NCBI GenBank assembly: GCA_017416665.1
Contig: JAFQBO010000217.1
Location: 1 to 13,316 of the forward strand
Direction of reading: 5' to 3'
Length of the DNA stretch: 13,316 nt
DNA from: Oscillospiraceae bacterium
GTDB taxonomy: Bacteria > Bacillota > Clostridia > Oscillospirales > Ruminococcaceae
In this document: piece by piece, positions 1 to 6,907 of the stretch
How positions within the stretch are numbered: the stretch's first letter is position 1
Layout of the letters: each line of letters opens with the position of its first letter
Translations under genes and position numbers: made by a program
Notes under the pieces: model-generated
Told to the model about the DNA's origin: nothing
What the model saw: only the letters and a program-made list of their open reading frames with translations
The model's database searches: none

Positions 1-174
1 CTTGATAGTCATAACGATAACTTCTTCGCCGTCTTCAGGAACAGTATAGTTTATAATTCCGCTTACTTCTTTCTTAGCTGACTTGCTTTCAGAATCATCA
101 CCGCATGCTGTTGCGGCAACTGTACAGAATACACAGCATACAGCTGTTGCAAGAACCTTTTTAAAATTAACCAT
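1..174 (-). CDS. N-terminus of a secreted lipoprotein, possibly cyclophilin-like (cut by window edge)
   Basis: Only the first 58 codons are inside the window; the frame stays open to base 1. The ATG at 174-172 follows an AGGTG ribosome binding site at 181-186. The protein opens with MVNFKKV and a hydrophobic stretch and reaches a lipobox-like TAC-G, with the Cys at residue 24, so it is probably exported and lipidated at that Cys. A polar linker rich in Ser, Lys and Glu follows, then the segment VPEDGEEVIVMTIK. This resembles residues 51-64 of the neighbouring cyclophilin-like protein (PEKGDTIATVKTTV), the stretch just before the first strand of the cyclophilin fold, so a second cyclophilin-like foldase lipoprotein is a reasonable inference. 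The catalytic part is not visible and the identity is unproven. It has its own promoter at 242-270. Confidence 0.72.
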   Translation of the reverse strand, partial: MVNFKKVLATAVCCVFCTVAATACGDDSESKSAKKEVSGIINYTVPEDGEEVIVMTIK

Positions 175-241
175 AATTTACACCTCAAGTATTTTTTTAA
201 TGCGTATAAACATACATACCCACATAATACCTAACTTTCTT

Positions 242-270
242 ATTATAACCTTTAAAAACCGATTTGTAAA
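242..270 (-). promoter_or_regulatory. Sigma-A-type promoter for the partial lipoprotein gene
   Basis: Read on the minus strand, TTTACA (270-265) and TATAAT (247-242) are separated by exactly 17 bases. Transcription would start near 235, leaving a leader of about 60 bases before the ATG at 174. The rest of the 175-407 gap shows no convincing gene or strong terminator. Confidence 0.7.
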
Positions 271-407
271 GTATTATGCGAAAAAGATAAAACTGATTAG
301 TGGAATTTATCCCAATTTCACTGTAAATACCCATTTCGGACAGTCATTTTGCACAATAAAAAGTATGTATTTTATTACCGCTGATATTCTTCAATTACTT
401 ATTCCGT

Positions 408-1184
408 TTAATTTCCGCTGTAAGTGCTGATTTCTATTGTTTCAATCATAATATCCTCTATCGGAATATTAAGTCCGTCTTCCGTCTTGTCAACCTCAAG
501 TGAAGTAAGCTTGTCGATTACATCAAAGCCTTCGTATGTCTGACCGAAAACAGTAATTTTCTGTGCTATCGCTGGTATACCGCCAAGCTCGATAAATTCG
601 TCTGCGAGCGTCTGATTCTGTTCAGCAAGTTGTTCCTTTAACTCATCAGTAAATTCACTGCTGTTTACTACCATAAAACGACTTCCGTTGAGAACCTTGC
701 TTTCGCCCTTGAGCTTTTTCCAGAATCCGCCTTCCTCACCTGTTGAAAGACTGCACAATGCTCCTCTGAACGGCCAGAGATTCTGATGGAGTTCCTGCTC
801 CCATTCTTCCGTACCTTCAGGCTTATTTTCGTCAAGATCACCATTTTTCAGCGGACTTCCTGCACTGAAATAAACTCCCGGTTCAGAATTGAAAACGTAT
901 GTGTTGTCATAGTATCCGCTTTCAGCGAGAGTGGTAAACTTCTCAACCATTTTCGGAGCATATTCCGGATAAAGTACAAACTTTATATCCCCGACTGTTG
1001 TTTTCACAGTTGCTATGGTGTCGCCTTTTTCAGGTTGTTCCTTCTGAACAAGTTCAAGTGTTTCCATGTCAATATAGCTTCCTGTCTGGCTTGTAAAATA
1101 CTGCATGCACGAAACACCCGCAAAGCTTACAGCCGCACAGATAAACAGTCCCATAATAAGATATTTAATTCTCTGATTTATCAT
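408..1184 (-). CDS. Membrane-anchored cyclophilin-like protein with degenerate active site
   Basis: 258 residues. A single hydrophobic segment near residues 8-26 anchors the protein, leaving the rest outside the cell; Cys26 sits in a poor lipobox (GVSC), so a transmembrane anchor is more likely than lipidation. Residues 58-250 follow the cyclophilin (peptidyl-prolyl cis-trans isomerase) fold: GDIKFVLYPEYAPKMVEKF at 65-83, RGAL at 140-143, GSRFMVV at 167-173 and TVFGQTYEGFDVIDKL at 211-226. The usual catalytic stretch (FHRV...QGGD) is replaced at 96-111 by a sequence with Asn for the Arg and Ser for the Gln, and the late active-site His is Ile. Isomerase activity is therefore doubtful; a chaperone or substrate-binding role is possible. 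The gene starts 10 bases after cysS with GGAAG as ribosome binding site and is the last gene of the T-box operon. Confidence 0.8.
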   Translation of the reverse strand: MINQRIKYLIMGLFICAAVSFAGVSCMQYFTSQTGSYIDMETLELVQKEQPEKGDTIATVKTTVGDIKFVLYPEYAPKMVEKFTTLAESGYYDNTYVFNSEPGVYFSAGSPLKNGDLDENKPEGTEEWEQELHQNLWPFRGALCSLSTGEEGGFWKKLKGESKVLNGSRFMVVNSSEFTDELKEQLAEQNQTLADEFIELGGIPAIAQKITVFGQTYEGFDVIDKLTSLEVDKTEDGLNIPIEDIMIETIEISTYSGN

Positions 1185-1194
1185 TCTAACTTCC

Positions 1195-2589
1195 TCAGTT
1201 TCTGGTTATTTCAGTTCCCTGTCTTGTTTCCTTTACAGTGTATCCGAGTTCTGCAATTTTGTCTCTTATTTCATCAGCAAGTTTAAAGTCCTTTGCCTTT
1301 CTTGCATCCTGTCTTTTCTGTACGAGTTCCATAACTTCTGCCGGAATTTCTTCTTCCTGCTTTCTGTTGTATAAAATACCGAGTACACCTGTAAGCTTGT
1401 CAAAAAGCTCTGCACCCTTCATAAGCTGCTGCTTTGAAGTACTGTTGTCAGCAATCATGATATTGAGGTCACGCACAAGTTCAAAAACTGCTGTAAGACC
1501 GTCGGCTGTATTAAGATCGTCATCCATTACAGTAACAAACTGCTCCATTCTCTTTTCAAAAATTTCAGTTGCTTCAGCTGTAACCTCACCGTCCTGAGCC
1601 TTTGCTATTGCCTTGTCGAGATTTTCACGGCAGTTGTAAAGTCTTTCAAGTGATGATTTGCAGGATTCGAGGAGTTCTGCTGTATAGTTCATAGGCATTC
1701 TGTAGTGTGCCTGAATCATTAAGTATCTGATTGTTTCATAGCCGTATTTTTCGGCAGCATCACGGGTTAAGAAGAAGTTTCCTGCCGATTTGGACATTTT
1801 CTTGTTGTCAATATTGATATGTCCGTTATGCATCCAGTAGTTTGCAAAGATTTTACCTGTTGCCGCCTCCGACTGTGCTATTTCATTTTCGTGATGCGGG
1901 AACACAAGATCCTTACCACCACAGTGAATATCAATAGTATCACCTATGCAGTCCTTAGCCATAGCAGAACATTCGATATGCCAGCCGGGTCTTCCGTTGC
2001 CCCATGGGGATTCCCAGTGCTGTTCATCTTCGCCTGCTGATTTCCAGAGAGCGAAGTCAAGCGGATCTTCCTTTATGTCGTTTACTTCAACTCTTGCTCC
2101 GGCAATAAGATCATCAATCGACTGCTTTGAAAGCTTGCCATAGCCGTCAAATTTTCTTGTACGATAATAAACGTCACCGTTTGACTCATAGGCATAACCC
2201 TTTTCAACAAGCGTTTTAATCATGTCAATGATTTTATCCATGTATTCCGAAACCTTAGGGTGAATATCCGCAGGACGCACATTAAGTCCCTGTGCATCAG
2301 TTTCATACTCTCTGATATACTTGAGAGCCGTTTCCTCTGGAGTTGAATTTTCAAGCTGTGCCTGCTTAATAATCTTGTCATTTACGTCTGTATAATTCTG
2401 AATGAACTTTACGTCCATACCCTTGAATTCAAGGTATCTTCTGAAAACGTCAAAAACGCAGATAGGTCTTGCATTACCAATATGAATACGGTTGTAGACA
2501 GTAGGTCCGCAGACATAAATCCCTGCTTTTCCTTCGTTTATCGGCTTGAATTCTTCTTTTTTCCCTGTTAAAGTATTATATATTTTCAT
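1195..2589 (-). CDS. cysS: Cysteinyl-tRNA synthetase
   Basis: 464 residues, the normal length. This cytoplasmic class I aminoacyl-tRNA synthetase charges tRNA-Cys with cysteine using ATP. The class I signatures are both present: HIGN at 36-39 and KMSKS at 264-268. The zinc ligands that recognise the cysteine thiol can be placed at Cys27 (YVCGP), Cys207 (HIECS), His232 and Glu236 (PHHENE). The C-terminal helical, anticodon-recognising part is complete and ends in TRQGTEITRN. The ATG follows AGAAAGGA at a suitable distance, 14 bases after the end of the FUSC-like gene. It lies in the cysE operon under the Cys T-box, so its level should rise when uncharged tRNA-Cys accumulates. Confidence 0.98.
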   Translation of the reverse strand: MKIYNTLTGKKEEFKPINEGKAGIYVCGPTVYNRIHIGNARPICVFDVFRRYLEFKGMDVKFIQNYTDVNDKIIKQAQLENSTPEETALKYIREYETDAQGLNVRPADIHPKVSEYMDKIIDMIKTLVEKGYAYESNGDVYYRTRKFDGYGKLSKQSIDDLIAGARVEVNDIKEDPLDFALWKSAGEDEQHWESPWGNGRPGWHIECSAMAKDCIGDTIDIHCGGKDLVFPHHENEIAQSEAATGKIFANYWMHNGHINIDNKKMSKSAGNFFLTRDAAEKYGYETIRYLMIQAHYRMPMNYTAELLESCKSSLERLYNCRENLDKAIAKAQDGEVTAEATEIFEKRMEQFVTVMDDDLNTADGLTAVFELVRDLNIMIADNSTSKQQLMKGAELFDKLTGVLGILYNRKQEEEIPAEVMELVQKRQDARKAKDFKLADEIRDKIAELGYTVKETRQGTEITRN

Positions 2590-2603
2590 ACTTTTATTCC
2601 TTT

Positions 2604-3098
2604 CTACTTGTTATTTTTTATTGTCTTGTTGACAACTACTGCGACTATTATTCCGAACGCCGTTTCCAGCATTCTTGAAAGAGCGAAGAGATAGTGATTT
2701 CCTTCTCCGAAATGCGACAGCACTATACTTAGAAAAACAACACATGTTATATATGAACTTGCATCCTGTCCGAATAAAACGTTTGTATAAATAAGAGGTA
2801 CAACACAAAACGATATTATAATATAGTACAGCAGTGAAAACGGTTCAAGCGGTGTAAAGTCAATCAGCAGTAACACTGCAACGGCAAAAATACCGCCGAT
2901 AAGCGTACCGATAAGTCTTGTCGTACCCTTTTTAATGCTTTCACTGACGTTCACCTGCATACAGAGTATAGCGGCAATCATACTGTAAAACGGTTCTGTA
3001 CCTGACAGCATTCCCGCAACTGCACATATAAGTGCCGCTATAAACGTCTTCCATATTCTCATACCGATGTGTATTTTCGGAAAATTACTTTTCGGCAT
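2604..3098 (-). CDS. Small FUSC/DUF939-like (aromatic acid exporter family) membrane protein
   Basis: 164 residues from the chosen ATG (MPKSNFPK). The frame is open further upstream to 3197, but that part lies inside cysE and reads as its shadow; the chosen start gives a 14-base overlap with the cysE stop, typical of translational coupling, with GGAGG upstream. Five or six hydrophobic segments can be seen, roughly at 14-32, 36-50, 62-80, 87-107, 113-130 and 138-157. The early segment with [15 protein letters not shown], the central [14 protein letters not shown] and the final SRMLET...VVN are typical of the transmembrane half of the DUF939/ArAE_1 (FUSC superfamily). Larger family members carry an additional cytoplasmic domain that is absent here. 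The substrate is unknown; export of a thiol or cysteine-related metabolite is only a guess from its place between cysE and cysS. Confidence 0.82.
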   Translation of the reverse strand: MPKSNFPKIHIGMRIWKTFIAALICAVAGMLSGTEPFYSMIAAILCMQVNVSESIKKGTTRLIGTLIGGIFAVAVLLLIDFTPLEPFSLLYYIIISFCVVPLIYTNVLFGQDASSYITCVVFLSIVLSHFGEGNHYLFALSRMLETAFGIIVAVVVNKTIKNNK

Positions 3099-3732
3099 TC
3101 TTTTCGAGTTCCTCCACCTTTTTACGAAGTTTTTCAATTTCAATATGAATCGAACACATTTCCTGTGAAACCGGATCGGGAATATGAACCTGATCAAGCT
3201 CCTTGACTACCTTTGCACCATTGTTGCGGACTATTCTTGCAGGAATACCCGCCGCTGTACAGTTATCGGGAATAGGCTCAAGAACAACGGCATTTGCGGC
3301 AATCTTTACATTGTTGCCGATTTTAAAAGGCCCTAAAACCTTAGCTCCTGCTCCGACCATTACATTATCACCCAGAGTCGGATGACGTTTGCCCTTGTCT
3401 TTACCCGTACCACCGAGAGTAACGCCCTGATATATAAGGCAGTTATCTCCGATTTCAGCCGTTTCACCGATTACTACTCCCATGCCATGGTCAATAAACA
3501 GTCCTTTACCGATTTTCGCACCCGGATGAATTTCAATTCCCGTACGAAATCTTGCAAGCTGTGAAATAATTCTTGCTATCGTAAACATTTTATGCTTGTA
3601 AAACCAGTGTGCATGCCTGTAGCTGTGAATTGCATGCAGTCCCGAATAGGTAAGCCATATTTCAAAGGCGTTTCTTGCCGCAGGATCACGCTCCTTGACA
3701 AGTGCTATATCTTCTCTCAGTCTTTTAAACAA
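3085..3732 (-). CDS. cysE: Serine O-acetyltransferase
   Basis: 215 residues, the short form common in Firmicutes. It transfers acetyl from acetyl-CoA to L-serine, giving O-acetylserine, the carbon precursor of cysteine. The left-handed beta-helix hexapeptide repeats run from about residue 66 to 165 ([29 protein letters not shown] and similar). The catalytic Asp81-His82 pair (IDHG) and His117 (KRHPTLG) are in place. The C-terminus (about 193-213) is a charged heptad-like helix, probably a short coiled coil. The start is a TTG at 3732-3730, seven bases after a strong GAGGTGG site; no ATG fits. It is the first gene behind the Cys T-box, so expression should respond to cysteine starvation. Confidence 0.97.
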   Translation of the reverse strand: MFKRLREDIALVKERDPAARNAFEIWLTYSGLHAIHSYRHAHWFYKHKMFTIARIISQLARFRTGIEIHPGAKIGKGLFIDHGMGVVIGETAEIGDNCLIYQGVTLGGTGKDKGKRHPTLGDNVMVGAGAKVLGPFKIGNNVKIAANAVVLEPIPDNCTAAGIPARIVRNNGAKVVKELDQVHIPDPVSQEMCSIHIEIEKLRKKVEELEKNAEK

Positions 3733-3751
3733 ACTACCACCTCTTATATAT

Positions 3752-3791
3752 CAAAAAACTCCCGAAAGAACAGTTTTTATTCTTTCGGGAG
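3752..3791 (-). terminator. T-box-controlled intrinsic terminator
   Basis: On the minus strand the perfect 12-base arms CTCCCGAAAGAA (3791-3780) and TTCTTTCGGGAG (3770-3759) enclose a 9-base loop and are followed by six T residues. It lies about 20 bases before the cysE start and is the off-state of the T-box. Confidence 0.93.
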
Positions 3792-4015
3792 GCGAAAATT
3801 CCGCGGTTCCACTCCGATTTATCACTTGAAAGTCTTTAACGCAGACCTTACGCAAAGCAATACTGAGGTATGTTATCCCGTTCCTGCTCCGGACTGACAG
3901 CCGCACTTCACCTTATCCGTACCTGCCCTGTTCCCACCATACACAAGGCTCTCTGCACTGCACCGCCAAAAGGCTACTCTGACTGCTACGTCTTTATTCA
4001 GTATAAACGTTGTCA
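3752..4015 (-). promoter_or_regulatory. Cysteine-specific T-box riboswitch leader of the cysE-cysS operon
   Basis: On the minus strand the leader contains the T-box core TGGAACCGCGG (3811-3801), which pairs with the NCCA end of uncharged tRNA. Upstream is a stem I with a distal motif GCAGAGAG (3956-3949) and, on its 3' side, GTGAAG followed by UGC (3905-3903), a cysteine codon in the specifier position. GGAG just before the T-box can pair with CTCC of the terminator stem to make the antiterminator. Known T-box logic applies: uncharged tRNA-Cys stabilises antitermination, charged tRNA allows termination. The downstream genes, cysE and cysS, fit this specificity. Confidence 0.95.
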
Positions 4016-4021
4016 TGTTAT

Positions 4022-4050
4022 ATTATACTCAAAATATGAAATTTTGTCAA
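4022..4050 (-). promoter_or_regulatory. Consensus promoter of the T-box cysE-cysS operon
   Basis: Minus strand TTGACA (4050-4045) and TATAAT (4027-4022), both perfect consensus, are separated by 17 bases. Transcription should start near 4015. The strength fits control at the level of attenuation rather than initiation. Confidence 0.9.
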
Positions 4051-4144
4051 CAGTCTGACTCGCATCATCATTTTATAAAAATTCAAACAATGAAGTTCAC
4101 ATATACCAATCACGTTGCCAAAATGACCATTTACGTCAAAACAC

Positions 4145-4173
4145 TTGACTTTTATTTCCAAAGGTGGTATAAT
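4145..4173 (+). promoter_or_regulatory. Promoter of the dockerin protein operon
   Basis: TTGACT (4145-4150) and TATAAT (4168-4173) with a 17-base spacer. The expected start near 4180 leaves a leader of about 70 bases. The -35 overlaps a small inverted repeat GTCAA-N5-TTGAC (4135-4149), a possible operator. The 4051-4144 stretch between the two divergent promoters holds no gene. Confidence 0.82.
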
Positions 4174-4252
4174 TATTACAGATTGATAGATAAAAATTTG
4201 TCAATCTTCAAAAATCCAACACAAAATACAATGAAAGGAAAAGGTGATTTTT

Positions 4253-5497
4253 ATGAAGAAAATCAAACGAGTTTTAAGTGGTTTTATCGCCACGGCTACG
4301 CTTTTGACGGGAACGGCTTTTCCTGTTTCGGCAACGACATATGACCAATGTGATCTTAATAAAGACGGCTATGTCGGCGTTGCAGATGCTGCTATTTTTA
4401 ATAAGTATCTTGCAGGTAGTTATTATGTTCCGAATTACAATATTCTTGACTTTAACAAAAGTCTTACTGTCGATGCAGCTGATGCGGAATACATCTATGC
4501 AAAGCTTTATGGTACTTCTTATGAAGCTTGCTATTGGTCAAGAGCAAATGAAAATGATAATAATAAAGATACATATCCTAATGTGGACTTTCCAGCAGTT
4601 TCGGGATTTACGCCTGATGCTTACGCTTCAAACACCGCAGGCCGTGAATACAGAAGATATTCCTACACACAGAAAAAAGAGCTTGCCCCATATACTTTAA
4701 CTCCAACACTTGGCGATCTTAATTCAGTTGCAAATTCAAGAGGTGTTATTGGTGTTGATGATAGATATCGTGCTAACGGAACTGAATGCACTGGCATTGT
4801 GCGTTTAGTAACAACATGTAATGGAGTAAATTATTTAGGAACAGGATTTATTGTTGGTGATCATCAGATTGTAACAAATGCACATTGTGTTTATAAAGAT
4901 AATTTATGGCCTTCTGATATTAAAATTAATCTCTATAATGAATCGGGGCAGATGACCAATAAAGAGTTGCATTGGGTCGAAGCACATATTCCAAGTAATT
5001 ATACAAATGGTAGCGTTATTTATGATTATGCATTAATTACGGTTAAAGAAGATTTATCAGAATATAATTGTGTTTATTTTTCTATCGGAAATTCATATAA
5101 TTTAACAACCAATGATTATGCATCAGTACCATTATATTTAACAGGTTGCCCTGGTACAGTACATGGTATCAGTAATAAAAATCCCGATAATATTAATGAC
5201 AATAATATATTTTATCTTTATTCGGCAGAAGGACGTATACTTTCAAGTAACTATTCATATATGCTTTCGTGCAATATTGATGCTTCTAATGGACAGAGTG
5301 GATCGCCTATATATACAATAACTCAAAATAAGGTAGGTAACTCAACCTATTATACATATACTGCTCTTGGTATATATAAGGGTGGAAAAAAAGATGGTAT
5401 AAGTAATGAATATATTTATAATGGTGGCCCATTAATTACAAAATATCACTTACAGTTTTACAATAACAATCCTAATGCAAGCTACATTGTAGATTAA
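4253..5497 (+). CDS. Secreted chymotrypsin/V8-like serine protease with N-terminal type I dockerin
   Basis: 414 residues from ATG 4253; an upstream in-frame GTG at 4244 is part of the AAGGTG ribosome binding site. Residues 1-27 form a signal peptide (MKKIKR, hydrophobic core, VSAT). A dockerin follows: loop 1 at Asp34-Asp45 (DLNKDGYVGVAD) and loop 2 at Asp66-Asp77 (DFNKSLTVDAAD), where Ser70 replaces an expected Asp. After a linker, residues about 178-400 are a trypsin-fold protease resembling glutamyl endopeptidases (family S1B): His211 (TNAHC), Asp258 (YDYAL) and Ser349 (GQSGSP) make a complete triad. It probably acts outside the cell, docked on a cohesin. The cleavage specificity cannot be read from the sequence. 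The dockerin part has ordinary base composition, the protease part is very A+T-rich. It is co-transcribed with the next gene, 19 bases downstream. Confidence 0.93.
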   Translation: MKKIKRVLSGFIATATLLTGTAFPVSATTYDQCDLNKDGYVGVADAAIFNKYLAGSYYVPNYNILDFNKSLTVDAADAEYIYAKLYGTSYEACYWSRANENDNNKDTYPNVDFPAVSGFTPDAYASNTAGREYRRYSYTQKKELAPYTLTPTLGDLNSVANSRGVIGVDDRYRANGTECTGIVRLVTTCNGVNYLGTGFIVGDHQIVTNAHCVYKDNLWPSDIKINLYNESGQMTNKELHWVEAHIPSNYTNGSVIYDYALITVKEDLSEYNCVYFSIGNSYNLTTNDYASVPLYLTGCPGTVHGISNKNPDNINDNNIFYLYSAEGRILSSNYSYMLSCNIDASNGQSGSPIYTITQNKVGNSTYYTYTALGIYKGGKKDGISNEYIYNGGPLITKYHLQFYNNNPNASYIVD

Positions 5498-5516
5498 TAG
5501 AAGAAAGGTGATTAAT

Positions 5517-6758
5517 ATGAAAAAAACACTCAAAAAGCTTTTTGCAGGAATTTCAGCTGTTTCTGTTTTAATGTCAGGATTTTTAAATACGGTTACAGCT
5601 TCTTCAATCAACGACTATGTTACTCTTGATGATAAGAGTATATTTAACAATAGTAACAGCGATTATAACATGTGTTACAGAAAATACGAAAGTACTGGAA
5701 AAACTGTTCTTTATAAAATGTCTCCTGTTTTTAATCAGATTGACTTTGTATTAAGCAATGATGTAGATTTTGATGAAGTTAATGACAGCATTATTGAAAT
5801 CATTGACGAATATTGTCCTAACAATAACTACAATTCTGACGCTCAGTCAAGTGAAATCTACACCTATATAAAAGCAAATACAACTGTAACACCAACGAAA
5901 TATACTGTGACATTTTATTATGAAAATACTTCTGAAACTTTAGTTAAAGAATTACAGGAAAAATCAGATGCAATTATGAATAACCTTAATGACGAAAAAC
6001 TTATTTCTGAATTTTATGGTATTGGAAATAACTACAGTCTTCTTGAATATGTTTTTTTTAATTATTTTTCATATATAACAGATTCTGTTGATGAAACTAT
6101 GTTAAATAATATCGAAAATTATATTGAAGAAAATAATTTAAACTGTACAATTATACAGAGAACCATTGATACAGAACAGTTTTCTGAAGAAATTCTTTTA
6201 TCTGATGAAATTAATGTTTATTCACTCGTTCCAGCAGATGACATAAGCTTTGATGAATATTTTTCAGTTGTTGCAGATTTATATGACGAATTTGATGTTA
6301 AACCATTTACATGTACAAGTACAGATATTCCAAGCATAATAAACGGAAAAAACTCCCTCGAAGATCTTCCACCTTCAACAACCCCTGCCGAAACAATACC
6401 AACAGAAACAACAACCACAACAATTTCAACAACTGTTACAACAGAATTAACCACAGAACCAGCCGAAACTACAACCGTTACAACTCAACCAACAACAACC
6501 TCATCATCCGAATTAACAACAACTACTACCACAGTAACTACAATCACAACACCACAGCCAACAGAACAGCCAAAAACACTCGGCGATGCTGACGGCGATA
6601 ATGAACTGACTGTCCGTGACTGCTCATTCATTGCACTTACTATCGCACAGGGCAGAAATGACGAGCTTTCAGACTCAGCCGACTTCAACAAAGACGGCGA
6701 AGTAAGTGTCCGTGATGCGGCGGCGATTGCGAAAAGTCTTGCACAGATGAAAAGTTAA
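5517..6758 (+). CDS. Secreted protein of unknown function with Thr-rich linker and C-terminal type I dockerin
   Basis: 413 residues from ATG 5517; the in-frame GTG at 5508 belongs to the AGAAAGGTG binding site. Residues 1-30 are a signal peptide. Residues about 31-280 are an acidic, Asn- and Tyr-rich domain that I do not recognise; it may contain two related beta-alpha-beta units, as QIDFVLSNDVDFDEVNDSII (75-94) and INVYSLVPADDISFDEYFSV (232-251) share a strand followed by an (I/V)xFDE turn and a helix. Residues 285-353 are a Thr/Pro/Glu linker. The dockerin has two good calcium loops, Asp357-Asp368 (DADGDNELTVRD) and Asp389-Asp400 (DFNKDGEVSVRD). The start 19 bases after the protease gene suggests the two products act together, for example as protease and chaperone, inhibitor or substrate receptor, but this is inference. 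Confidence 0.88.
   Translation: MKKTLKKLFAGISAVSVLMSGFLNTVTASSINDYVTLDDKSIFNNSNSDYNMCYRKYESTGKTVLYKMSPVFNQIDFVLSNDVDFDEVNDSIIEIIDEYCPNNNYNSDAQSSEIYTYIKANTTVTPTKYTVTFYYENTSETLVKELQEKSDAIMNNLNDEKLISEFYGIGNNYSLLEYVFFNYFSYITDSVDETMLNNIENYIEENNLNCTIIQRTIDTEQFSEEILLSDEINVYSLVPADDISFDEYFSVVADLYDEFDVKPFTCTSTDIPSIINGKNSLEDLPPSTTPAETIPTETTTTTISTTVTTELTTEPAETTTVTTQPTTTSSSELTTTTTTVTTITTPQPTEQPKTLGDADGDNELTVRDCSFIALTIAQGRNDELSDSADFNKDGEVSVRDAAAIAKSLAQMKS
6370..6575 (+). repeat. Low-complexity ACA/ACC-rich tract encoding the Thr-rich linker
   Basis: The stretch is built from irregular Thr codons (ACA, ACT, ACC) with scattered Pro, Glu and Gln codons, giving a flexible and probably glycosylated linker between the unknown domain and the dockerin. 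There is no exact tandem unit. Such tracts can change length by slippage or recombination. Confidence 0.75.
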
Positions 6759-6770
6759 TATATATTAAAG

Positions 6771-6796
6771 CGGTTCATTAAAGAGCCGTTTTTTTT
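6771..6796 (+). terminator. Rho-independent terminator of the dockerin operon
   Basis: CGGTTC (6771-6776) pairs with GAGCCG (6783-6788, one G-U pair) around a 6-base ATTAAA loop and is followed by eight T residues. It begins 12 bases after the stop of the second dockerin gene. Confidence 0.9.
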
Positions 6797-6826
6797 GTCT
6801 TAATACAAAAAATCCTGTTGAAACTA

Positions 6827-6855
6827 TTGGAATTTGAAAAAAAATATGTTATAAT
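6827..6855 (+). promoter_or_regulatory. Promoter of the cysteine desulfurase gene
   Basis: TTGGAA (6827-6832) and TATAAT (6850-6855) with a 17-base spacer; a second TATAAT overlaps at 6855-6860. Transcription would begin near 6862, at the foot of a small hairpin ACGGTT-N6-AGCCGT (6863-6880). Confidence 0.72.
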
Positions 6856-6907
6856 ATAATGTACGGTTGTCAAAAGCCGTTCAAACAAAGAAAATGGAGA
6901 AATTTCA

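Noticed and set aside
345..380. AATAAA...TTTATT hairpin as terminator of the cyclophilin-like gene on the minus strand
   Set aside because: The stem is only A-T pairs and has no proper T-tract after it; it would be too weak.
83..430. Plus-strand open frame of 115 codons at the left
   Set aside because: It crosses the start of the minus-strand lipoprotein, its promoter and the end of the cyclophilin-like gene, and has no ribosome binding site or family resemblance.
3099..3197. Upstream extension of the FUSC-like protein
   Set aside because: This part lies wholly within cysE, is basic and unlike the family, and a better ATG with GGAGG occurs at 3098.
4244..4252. GTG start for the dockerin protease (and the same situation at 5508 for the next gene)
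   Set aside because: The GTG is part of the AAGGTG ribosome binding site; the ATG nine bases later has correct spacing and a normal signal peptide start.
6366..6384. LPPST in the second dockerin protein as a sorting motif for the nearby sortases
   Set aside because: It is internal, lacks the motif's final residue pattern, and no hydrophobic segment or basic tail follows.
6370..6575. Repeat-rich tract as a CRISPR array or tandem repeat
   Set aside because: There is no constant repeat or spacer length; the pattern is explained by Thr codons in an open frame.
6311..6592. Asn- and Arg-rich open frame across the linker region
   Set aside because: It is the shifted frame of the Thr-rich linker; the repeated AAC/AAT codons come from ACA repeats.
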